DNA from: Bog-159 sp049516155
GTDB lineage: Bacteria; Acidobacteriota; Terriglobia; Bryobacterales; Bryobacteraceae
Length of the DNA: 64,000 bases
Assembly: GCA_049516155.1 (NCBI GenBank)
Contig: JBEKTJ010000003.1
Coordinates: forward strand, 62,001 to 126,000
Direction of reading: 5' to 3'
The notes below the pieces were generated by a model. The model did no database searches, was not told the DNA's origin, and saw only the letters and a program-made list of their open reading frames with translations. Below are positions 32,101 to 39,302 of the stretch, in pieces. The position numbers and the translations under genes were made by a program. Within the stretch, counting starts at the first letter, position 1; each line of letters begins with the position of its first letter.

Positions 32101-32476
32101 CCGGGAGCAACTGCTCAAAGACAAGGCCCTCGGAACCTACTATTGGGCACTGCATTATCTGAGCCGGGCCGGCGAATTTCAGGACGGCTCCACGGAGCTT
32201 GCCCTGCTTGAGCAGCGCATCGGCCAAGTCCACGCCAGGCTGGTGAAGTCCGGAGTGGCCGAGAGCGCGCTGGACGTCCGGGCCGGGACTCCCGCGGAGG
32301 ACCCGAAACAAAAGTCCACCAACGCTAAAGAGAAAGCCGAAGCCGAGCGGGCGAAGATCAAGACCGAGGCGGAGTTCGCCAAATCGAAGATCGACGGCGA
32401 GGTCGAATGGAGCTGCGGGCTGCCGATCCTGAAGGACGTGCAGGCGTGGACGTCCACGAGCGCGTCCGCCGGTTAG
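29129..32476 (+). CDS. tubulin-like GTPase domain protein (Tubulin_2 type)
   Basis: 1115 residues. The N-terminal nucleotide fold carries the two signatures of the tubulin/FtsZ superfamily: TLFLGLGGTGKEVLLRVRR (first loop, about residues 15-33) and the phosphate loop SSLAGGTGCGTFLDAAF (about residues 188-204), a variant of GGGTGS/TG. AYLWLDTDT after the first helix fits the family strand. This matches the 'tubulin-like' group of large bacterial proteins rather than FtsZ. From about residue 460 the protein is helical and charged (VDELERQIKETEARLIDAEG) and ends in an AEKA-rich coil. It should bind GTP and may polymerise. The ribosome site GAGGAG lies about seven bases upstream. It stands next to an Hsp70-like gene. 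Confidence 0.8.
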   Translation: MPEQQDLKVGAIRPTLFLGLGGTGKEVLLRVRRKFYERLGVLGLPCTAYLWLDTDTRNCLAVGEKIDETFSAVAFQPDEAIELLSGSVKDDLSQIFTSRDPWRHIHRWLPPEVNRYGNEISDGAGGVRTVGRLTYFHHFADKINPMLSEGIDSVRGQDRINRTKKFFEERRLGAVDILDSATQVVLVSSLAGGTGCGTFLDAAFHLRNLMQKGGAPIERIIGMLFMPNIFYPNAATNNELALRSFGNAYAALKELEYYTLRLPNTEEDFSVDFKVEWERDKELQVQGPPFAISYILEMKNEGAIPMEPRHRPEVFDVVAESLFLDFMPGPFSTAKRSHYSNVAQSLSSTSGTNIAFEEVVLPQAFARRYASCGMSKIEIPVDQVKAACASHLAYAIAAYINRDSGDPRIGENVRGDMARLELDANGFVKHFGAEWKDAIRTGLGAVIPKSGLATMDKVDELERQIKETEARLIDAEGSDPVRWGSAVQMVRNQTGNVTQKANENLLRWVRDTLENDARGLKALVSERKESQADSRDGYLRHMLEYLKDLYAPSRPGVASILDQMIAEANGDAKYYAGRRDRILMELRQAVRSLGLVILRRADWVKEALLQRLREAEEQFCLASVERCVLECAKKVAEAAVEALSKRRQPLEALSIAVAAGAQKFLEAYEKQLSFGEGVLLIQFFDRTIDWPRFYRLDVNEQGQAMEVDPRTEYRKFLTHGLPRPSTGEATLWDLVELFIRKGDRELRSKLRDYAENRFWVDFEAHPRQIDVLSHPQMTENWEFAIERLARSAMPLARRDKMLGGRSVQVEKKAYVGIPGVGSGSQDEAFIEDVKRHLVAKMGMTDRDIDVQPTGKPYEVYLYIVVYAFPLSSLPVVTRDCHNAYHDFYRTLSSQRNQIPLHLDRRWEGKFEDLVVYDDATAQQIKEAREVLLFGAILRVLEVTDEQGRPEYQYNSGPPFYRQRALGLKREAVDSLQNDRRQRDEFRQTVLGREQLLKDKALGTYYWALHYLSRAGEFQDGSTELALLEQRIGQVHARLVKSGVAESALDVRAGTPAEDPKQKSTNAKEKAEAERAKIKTEAEFAKSKIDGEVEWSCGLPILKDVQAWTSTSASAG

Positions 32477-32483
32477 TGTCCCT

Positions 32484-35153
32484 ATGACCAGCCCCAAGAA
32501 GCCTTGTCCGGATTGCTCGTACGAAGTGGTCGAGGACGATCTCTACTGCGCTTCGTGCGGGAGGCGTCTGTTCGAGTTCCGCGTGGAGCCGACGCGCCTC
32601 AACTACTACGTGGATCCGGACTGCCCGGGCGCCATGCGCCGCCAGTTGAGGGTGAGCGACGGGGGTTGGGGGCATCCGGTCCTGGAATGCGACGGCCTGC
32701 CCGAGTGGCTTCGTTTCGATCCGGACGCGTTGACGCTTACCGTGGATGCCGACCAACTTCCGTGGTACGACATGGTCAGCGAGTCGATCACTATCCGTGC
32801 GCGCGGGACGGATGTGGAGCGGGATATCGAGATCTCGGTGGCGCCCCTGCCGGTCCCCGAAGTCCAGCCGCTTACCCTCGCCAGAGGCTACACCTCGGGG
32901 ACGCCTGCCCGGCTGGAACTGTCCATTTCTTATCCTGCCACGGTGGAGAACCTCACTTTCCGGCCGCGGTATCTGGAGCTGGACACGCCTTTGCCAATCG
33001 AGCTCCCGGCGGGCAAGCACACCATTCCGCTAACGGCCCGGATACCGGCCGGTCAGGAGGGCATCGTCCGGTCCATCGGTTACTCGATGACCCTGGGCGG
33101 GCTGACGAACACGTTGACCGGAAACATCGAGCTAATCCTTCAGGATCCGCCGTCGTTGAGCATCGTGGAAATCGACGAGGGGTACGCCCCGCCGGTGCTC
33201 AACGAAGCCGAGGGCGAGTTTGTGCTCACCTGCTGGAACCGCGGCAGGGGCGCCAACCTCCTGGTGGAGGAACTGGTATTGTCGCCGCGGCCGGGAACCG
33301 CCGCCCCAGCCATCGGCTTTTCGCGGGAACCGGCCCGGGCGTCCATCGAGAAAGGACAGTCCGTTCAATTTGTCTTTCAGGCCCGGCCGACCGGCCAAGT
33401 CGCGCCGGGACGCTACGCATTTGAGGTGATCGTCCGTTCCAACGACCCGTCCGCGGAAAACAACCGCAAGCCGCTGGCGGTGCGCGTGACGGACGAGGAA
33501 TTTCTGCAGTGCGTGGCGATCGATTACGGCACCATCGATTCGACGATCGCGGTATTCGATAACAGCACGGGCGGACCCATCAATCTGCTGTTGGAGCGCA
33601 GGCGGGATAAGGACCCCAAGATTTACTCCAACGTTTTCTTTTCCAACTATCTCCCCGGCGAGACGCCGCCATTTGAATGGGATATCGGGGGCCGGGCAGC
33701 GGCCTTGGGACCGTCGGGGCAGTTGGTGACGGCCGTGAAAGTCCGGGTGGGCTCGGGGCAGAAGGAACACGTCGAGTTTAGCGCCAAAGGGATATTCTGC
33801 GAGGTGGAGCCGGAACAAGTGGTCACCATGGCGCTGCGCTCCCTTCTGGTCCGCGCCAAGCACGCGCTGAAACAGAAGCCATCCCAGTTCGCCATGTGCG
33901 TGCCCACCAGATTCACGCTGCGGCGCAAGGAAATCCTGCGCGAGGCTCTGCAGGAGGCCGCGCGCCAGCTTGCCATGGAAATCTCCGTCCGTCTGGTGGA
34001 TGAATCGCTGGCCGCCGGCGTATTCAGTATCCTGGCGGGGACGGCAGGGGGCGCCAAGGCCGAGTTCACCATGATGGTTGTGGATTTTGGCGGGGGCACC
34101 ACCGATATCACCGTCTTCCGCGTGAAGCGCGATCCTGCCACCAAGGCTTTGCTGTCGGCCGAGATTATCGGCGCGTGGGGCGACCCGGATTTGGGCGGAG
34201 AAGTGATCACGCAGGAACTGGCTGCCGCGCTGCTGGCCGAGTTCTCGGGAAAGCCGGACGCCTCGCCGACAGGCATCCGCAGAATGACGGTCGAAGCCGA
34301 GCGATTGAAGGTGGCGGTTTCCGAGTTGGAGGAAGCGCTGCGCCAGGCGGGCGCTTCCCAGGTCTCCGCCGTCATCGAAAAACTCGGCCCGCGCGCCAGC
34401 GAGCGCATCGGCTACGTATGCTTGCTGAAGGGCACCGTAACACCGGAAGAACTGCGCGAAAGCGTTCAGGAGTACCTGTCATCCGGCGTCCTTTCGGTGC
34501 GGTCTCAATCGTTTGGCAGCGGCACCGCCGTGGTGAAGTTCCCCGGCGAGAAGGTGATCAAAGCGTATGAAACCAGGCTGGAAAAACTAAAGGCCGGACT
34601 GCTCACCTTGCTGCAGCGGATCGGACTGTCAAAAGTGGACCAGGTGCTGTTGGCGGGGCAGTCGTCAAAGTTTCCTACCGTCTGGGATTATCTGAAGGAC
34701 TTCGGCGAAGAGATCAGTTTCATCACCAACGAAAAGGGTGAGATCCTGCTCAAGGAATGCGTCTCGCAGGGTGCCCTGATGCTCGTCGGTGAAGGGATCA
34801 AAGTGGATGGAGAAGACCGGCTATGGACGCGGCTCGGATACGTGACCGGCGCGAGGTTTCATGAGCTGATCGGCTGGGGCACCCAGTATCCCGTGACCGC
34901 GCCGGAGATCGAGCTGAACCGGCACCAGGTCTCGCAAGGCTGGCTGCAGGTGGAGATCCTGGAAAACATGAATCTTGTCGGTGTCGGTCCATTGGCCAGA
35001 TTCGGACGGTTCAAGATCCAGGTAGGCGATGCCGCCGGTCCGTTCTATTTCAAGCTACATCTGGATGAAAAGGCTGCGCCTCACGGTTTCTGCCGGCTTG
35101 TTAACGAGAGCCCGGAGAATGAGATGGAGTTCATACCGCAGCCGGCGTTTTAA
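32484..35153 (+). CDS. Hsp70/actin-fold ATPase with N-terminal zinc ribbon and Ig-like domains
   Basis: 889 residues. A zinc ribbon at the start (Cys8, Cys11, Cys22, Cys25) is followed by about 300 residues of beta-sandwich repeats, then an Hsp70-type ATPase. Its phosphate-1 loop is VAIDYGTIDSTIAVF (about 344), phosphate-2 loop VVDFGGGTTDITVF (about 532) and adenosine motif VLLAGQSSKFPTVWDYL (about 720). A C-terminal beta part (LIGWGTQYPV, then GRFKIQVGDAAGPFYFKLHL) resembles an Hsp70 substrate-binding beta-sandwich. Domain order is unlike DnaK: the ATPase comes after the Ig-like part. It probably drives ATP-dependent assembly or client binding for this locus. Seven bases separate it from the tubulin-like gene. 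Confidence 0.82.
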   Translation: MTSPKKPCPDCSYEVVEDDLYCASCGRRLFEFRVEPTRLNYYVDPDCPGAMRRQLRVSDGGWGHPVLECDGLPEWLRFDPDALTLTVDADQLPWYDMVSESITIRARGTDVERDIEISVAPLPVPEVQPLTLARGYTSGTPARLELSISYPATVENLTFRPRYLELDTPLPIELPAGKHTIPLTARIPAGQEGIVRSIGYSMTLGGLTNTLTGNIELILQDPPSLSIVEIDEGYAPPVLNEAEGEFVLTCWNRGRGANLLVEELVLSPRPGTAAPAIGFSREPARASIEKGQSVQFVFQARPTGQVAPGRYAFEVIVRSNDPSAENNRKPLAVRVTDEEFLQCVAIDYGTIDSTIAVFDNSTGGPINLLLERRRDKDPKIYSNVFFSNYLPGETPPFEWDIGGRAAALGPSGQLVTAVKVRVGSGQKEHVEFSAKGIFCEVEPEQVVTMALRSLLVRAKHALKQKPSQFAMCVPTRFTLRRKEILREALQEAARQLAMEISVRLVDESLAAGVFSILAGTAGGAKAEFTMMVVDFGGGTTDITVFRVKRDPATKALLSAEIIGAWGDPDLGGEVITQELAAALLAEFSGKPDASPTGIRRMTVEAERLKVAVSELEEALRQAGASQVSAVIEKLGPRASERIGYVCLLKGTVTPEELRESVQEYLSSGVLSVRSQSFGSGTAVVKFPGEKVIKAYETRLEKLKAGLLTLLQRIGLSKVDQVLLAGQSSKFPTVWDYLKDFGEEISFITNEKGEILLKECVSQGALMLVGEGIKVDGEDRLWTRLGYVTGARFHELIGWGTQYPVTAPEIELNRHQVSQGWLQVEILENMNLVGVGPLARFGRFKIQVGDAAGPFYFKLHLDEKAAPHGFCRLVNESPENEMEFIPQPAF

Positions 35154-35170
35154 AGCGGTTGGAGTCGAAT

Positions 35171-36568
35171 ATGCGCATTTATACTTTTGTGTTCCGGGCG
35201 AAGCGATTCGCGGCGCTAACCGCATTGGCGTCCTTGGCCTGCGTTCCAATGGCAAGCCAAGCTGGTAGTTCCAAGACCACCCGCATTCAGCGCCCGGCTG
35301 CGGCCCAGAAAAAAACCAACGCCCCGCCGCCGGTGACATCGCCCGATACGGCGCCAGGACCCTCGCCGGCCGCGGAGAGCGCCGCGCCCGCACCCGGCGC
35401 CGTGGCGCCGCTGGTTCCCAGCGGGACACCTTTCCCGTTCGCGATTCTTCCTTCCGCGCCGGCCGAGTACAGAATTCAGGTGCCGGGCAATCCCGAGCGC
35501 CTCAACCTCAACTTTCACGTCGCTGGGTCGAGTGCGGTGGACGCCTATCTCCGGTATGGAAGTTCGCCGGGGAAAGCGGCAAGCAATCTCGTGGAGCACG
35601 CGGCGCCGGGATCGACGTCCGTCGATATTCTGCCGCAATCCTCTCCGCCGTTACGCGATGGAACGTACTATCTCAGGCTGGAATCCGCCGCGCCGGCGGG
35701 AGGTTATTTCGTAGCCACGGCAGTCGCCACAGCGGTTCAGACAAGCGTGAACACGCCGCAGACCCCCTCCATTTTCTCCAGCCTCTCCGCGTCGCCGCCG
35801 TGGCTGATCGCGGCTCTCTGGGTGGGCGCGATGGCCTGCCTGGGTCTTCTTTTCCTCAAAGGAATCAGGACCGCCAATAGACAAACGAAGGAACTGAAGG
35901 ATGCGCTGGGCGGTCTGAACCCGGTGTCCGATTCCCTGCGGGAAATCAAGCAATCCATTAAAGATTTGACAGGGGCGCTGGCGGATCGTCTGCATTGGGC
36001 CGAACTGCCTGCCGCTCCCCATCCGGATGAGCCGTCCGCGAATTCGATGGCGGCTCGCATCCGGCAGCTTCTGGAGAACGAGCCGATGCTGATAACTGCC
36101 CGCTTGGTGCGGGATGTGGCCGGGCGCGCTGGCGGCGAGGTCGAAACGGAATTAAGCCGGAACTTTGCCGGCTACTTGGCGGCATTGGACCGGGCGGAGC
36201 GGCTGCTTGCCGACGCATCGGTCGTTCCAGACGACGAGTGGTCCGCGCTGCACAGGGCCATCGGCGCTTTACAGGCCCGGCACAATCCGGTCTTCTTCCT
36301 CGACGTGATCGACGAAGCCGGACGCCAGCGCATGCCCCAGAAGGCGCAATTGCTGGCCACGCTGGGGATCGAGGAGATCAGCCCGCCAACCGGCCTGGAA
36401 ATCGTGGATTTGACCTCATACCAAATCGAGCACACGATCGGCATGGGCCGGCGATCAATTCTCGACAAGGTGCTTTCGAGCGGTTACCGGTCGCGGGAAA
36501 CCGGTGAGGTCTATCGCAAACCGGCGATCGCCGTACGCCTTGAGAGCGGCTACACAACCGCGGTCTGA
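35171..36568 (+). CDS. single-pass membrane protein with GrpE-like cytosolic end
   Basis: 465 residues from the ATG at 35171. A signal sequence (about 32 residues, ending MASQAG), Pro/Ala-rich linker and a small beta domain resembling pre-peptidase C-terminal domains (EYRIQVPGNPERLNLNF, DGTYYLRLES) lie outside. One membrane helix (about 213-233, LIAALWVGAMACLGLLFLKG) follows, then a coiled coil (SLREIKQSIKDLTGALADRL). The C-terminus (HTIGMGRRSILDKVLSSGYR then GEVYRKPAIAVRLES) resembles the closing beta-wing of GrpE, the Hsp70 nucleotide-exchange factor. Encoded directly after the Hsp70-like gene, it could hold that ATPase at the membrane and control its cycle. The GrpE link is by motif only. 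Confidence 0.6.
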   Translation: MRIYTFVFRAKRFAALTALASLACVPMASQAGSSKTTRIQRPAAAQKKTNAPPPVTSPDTAPGPSPAAESAAPAPGAVAPLVPSGTPFPFAILPSAPAEYRIQVPGNPERLNLNFHVAGSSAVDAYLRYGSSPGKAASNLVEHAAPGSTSVDILPQSSPPLRDGTYYLRLESAAPAGGYFVATAVATAVQTSVNTPQTPSIFSSLSASPPWLIAALWVGAMACLGLLFLKGIRTANRQTKELKDALGGLNPVSDSLREIKQSIKDLTGALADRLHWAELPAAPHPDEPSANSMAARIRQLLENEPMLITARLVRDVAGRAGGEVETELSRNFAGYLAALDRAERLLADASVVPDDEWSALHRAIGALQARHNPVFFLDVIDEAGRQRMPQKAQLLATLGIEEISPPTGLEIVDLTSYQIEHTIGMGRRSILDKVLSSGYRSRETGEVYRKPAIAVRLESGYTTAV

Positions 36569-36587
36569 AAGCGTCCGGCACGAGCAC

Positions 36588-39263
36588 ATGGCAGCCAGCA
36601 TTCAATCCGCGAAGGAACACACCGAGCCGGCCTTGGCCGCGATCGACCTGGACCAGGACGATTGGTATGTGGCGGTCGGCGACAGCGCCGGCGGCGGTCA
36701 GACCCGCGAAATCCGGGATGCCTCGCAACTGGCGGCGTGCGTGGGTTCCGCAGCCGTCGTTGCTACCTTGGAGTGCCGCGACGAACTGGCGCGCGTCGCG
36801 CCGCAGATCCAGGCCCGTTTCGTGCCTCGCCTGGTATCTGTCGCCCGTGCTTTTCGCGAGGAGATCGGCGGCCTCCCTTGCCTGGTGTTCTGGATTGGGC
36901 GGAAGCAAACCGCCTGCGGCCTGGTGATCGGCGAGAATGTGGTTGAGGAAAACGATCCGCAACTCACACTCTCCGGCATCTTCCAGTATTTCGCGGCAAA
37001 CCTTCCAGGCTTGCAGTCCTGGATGAAAGACCGCGACGAGCGGCAGCGCACGGCGGCGTTCGAACAGTTCGTGTCGAATCTCCGCGATGGAACCACGCTG
37101 CAAGTCGGCGGCGGACGTTGGATGCGCTCTCCGGCGCGTATCCCGGCAGCATTGGTGAAGGATGGTCTGGGGCGTTTGCGCGAAAGCGTCGATCCACAAC
37201 GGCGGGCCGTGAAACTGGTGGTGAGCGGATGGGCTTCGGCGGCGCATTGGGACGTTGCCGGGACGCTCGGAGCCGCGTTTCCCGACCTGAGCTTGATCTC
37301 GCGCCCGAACGGCTCCGGATTCTACGAATCGGTGACCGGGTTGATCGATTATGGATGGGAGCATCCCCTTCCCGGCCAGACGCGGCCCGCCAAGCGCTGG
37401 ATTCCCGGAAAGGACCAGATCGCTCAAGCGGCCGTCCTAGTCCCGACTCCCCCGCCGGATCCGGAACCCGCGGCGTTGCCTGCGCCGCCCGTCCCCGAGC
37501 CCGCTCTGCCCGCACCGGAGCCAACGCCCGAGATACCGGAACCTGCGTCGAAACCGCGGGAACCCGCGCTTAAGCCTCCGGAACCCGAGTCGAAACCGCC
37601 GGAACCCGAGTCGAAACCGCCGGAACCCGAGCCGAAGCCGCCAGAACCCGCGTCGACGCCGGCTCGGAACCTGACATCCGAAGCCAACGACTTGCAGGGC
37701 AAGCGCGTGGTGCGTTTGGCCAAGTCGGCGGCTGTGCTGGTTGGAAGCCTGGGTCCGCTTGCCGCGACACATCGCCAGAGCCTCAAGAGGTACTTGGCTT
37801 TGGCCCAGCAATCGAAGGGCCTCGCCGGAGTGCTAGAGCGCCGGGAAGACCCGCAACCGAAGGATCTGGAAAGCTTCCGCGATGCCGTCGCCAGCCTGGA
37901 AAAAATCTCCCAGCCCGCGGATTTCTTCGGGCTCCTGGACGAGTTCCCTTCAGATGAGCCGGAGGCCGTCGAGATTCGCAAGGAGGCCGGGATCGAACCC
38001 ATCGATCCAGTGATTGGTAACGAGATACTAACTCCGGACAAGTTCGAAGTCATTGGCAGGAAGGGCACGGGAAAACGCGCGCGGGTCGCCGCTATCCATC
38101 AGCGCGGTTACACGGTTGACGGCAAACCGGTCCGGCCGCCCAGAGTGGACCTGGTCTTCGAGGAGGTCAAGCGCCCGGCAAAATGGATGCGAGCCTGGTG
38201 GGCGGCGGGCGCCCTGGCGGCATTGTTCGTGGTCACGCTCTTGATGAAGCCCAGCGATTTCAAGCGCGTCGCTACCGTCGCCGTCGGCGAACCGGTGTTG
38301 AGTGTCTGGAGCGTCCCCGGGACCGCGCGGCTGTTCGCGCAAAGCGGCAACGGCCAAATCTGCAACCTTCACATCTGGCAGGCGACGCAATGGAATAATG
38401 CCTCGGTCTTGCCGACGCCATGCGGCCCTACGGTGGTCTCCGCGGATGGCAGCCTGGCAGCCTGGAGTTCCCCGGACGGCCTTTTGCCCACCGTCACCAA
38501 GACCAACAATGGTTCCCAGGGGACCATGGGACCCCAACAATACCAGCACGATGGGCCCATAACGGCATTGGGATTCACACCGGATGGGAGGTTCCTTTAC
38601 TCGGCGGCGACGGACGGCTATGTGCGTCAGTGGAATGTCGAGACCGCCAAGTACGTGCGGGACCTCGCGGACCAGGATCGGAAGCCTCTTCAATCGTTGT
38701 TAGTCGCCGGAAACGTGGTAGCGGCGGGCGAAGCTACCACGCCTGGGGCGCGGATCAAGGTATGGCTTTCAGGGCGCGACCAACCGGTCGTTTTGGCAGG
38801 CGACGTCAAACCGGAGGGTGTAGCTCCATCGGGTCCACCCATGGCCGCCGTCACAGCCATGGCCTATGACACCGCGGCTCGCCTGTTTTTCGCGGGTACG
38901 GCGGATGGGGAAATCCTGACCTGGATGCTGGAGGACCACTATGACAACGCCCCTGACGGCCAGTACGCGTCCCTGGCGCCGGCCTGGCGGCACCGTCCAG
39001 CTCCGGATAAGGCGCAGACCCTCGCCATAGCCCCCGGCGCGCGCCTATTCGCCGGCTATGCCGACTCGGTGTTCTCATGGCACTACGCGACATCCGGAGA
39101 GCGTGTGCTCGACCGTACCTTGATAATCACGCAGGATAAACCATTCTCGTTCGGGACTGCGATGGCCGGCGCCGCCGTCGTCGTCAAGGGCCAAACCGAG
39201 TTTCTGGCCGTCGGTGGGGGCGGCGACGATCACTCCATTGGTATCTGGCATATAGCGCAATAA
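36588..39263 (+). CDS. membrane protein with GrpE-like segment and extracytoplasmic WD40-like propeller
   Basis: 891 residues. No signal peptide. Residues 1-270 may be a degenerate actin-like fold (AIDLDQDDWYVAVGD at the start, LVVSGWASAAHWDVAGTLG late). A Pro-Glu-Lys repeat linker (KPPEPES units, about 320-360) and helices follow. Then a GrpE-like wing is seen: FEVIGRKGTGKRARVAAIHQ, directly followed by RGYTVDGKPVRPPRVDLVFE (about 483-523). One membrane helix follows (AWWAAGALAALFVVTLLM, about 535) and then a WD40-like propeller with GPITALGFTPDGRFLYSAAT, DGYVRQWNVETAKYV and AGTADGEILTWMLE. The propeller should face the periplasm. It parallels the preceding gene in pairing a GrpE-like element with a membrane helix. 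Confidence 0.6.
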   Translation: MAASIQSAKEHTEPALAAIDLDQDDWYVAVGDSAGGGQTREIRDASQLAACVGSAAVVATLECRDELARVAPQIQARFVPRLVSVARAFREEIGGLPCLVFWIGRKQTACGLVIGENVVEENDPQLTLSGIFQYFAANLPGLQSWMKDRDERQRTAAFEQFVSNLRDGTTLQVGGGRWMRSPARIPAALVKDGLGRLRESVDPQRRAVKLVVSGWASAAHWDVAGTLGAAFPDLSLISRPNGSGFYESVTGLIDYGWEHPLPGQTRPAKRWIPGKDQIAQAAVLVPTPPPDPEPAALPAPPVPEPALPAPEPTPEIPEPASKPREPALKPPEPESKPPEPESKPPEPEPKPPEPASTPARNLTSEANDLQGKRVVRLAKSAAVLVGSLGPLAATHRQSLKRYLALAQQSKGLAGVLERREDPQPKDLESFRDAVASLEKISQPADFFGLLDEFPSDEPEAVEIRKEAGIEPIDPVIGNEILTPDKFEVIGRKGTGKRARVAAIHQRGYTVDGKPVRPPRVDLVFEEVKRPAKWMRAWWAAGALAALFVVTLLMKPSDFKRVATVAVGEPVLSVWSVPGTARLFAQSGNGQICNLHIWQATQWNNASVLPTPCGPTVVSADGSLAAWSSPDGLLPTVTKTNNGSQGTMGPQQYQHDGPITALGFTPDGRFLYSAATDGYVRQWNVETAKYVRDLADQDRKPLQSLLVAGNVVAAGEATTPGARIKVWLSGRDQPVVLAGDVKPEGVAPSGPPMAAVTAMAYDTAARLFFAGTADGEILTWMLEDHYDNAPDGQYASLAPAWRHRPAPDKAQTLAIAPGARLFAGYADSVFSWHYATSGERVLDRTLIITQDKPFSFGTAMAGAAVVVKGQTEFLAVGGGGDDHSIGIWHIAQ

Positions 39264-39302
39264 AGCGGATGGCCGACTGCCACCGCCTATCGGGAGGCGA
39301 AT

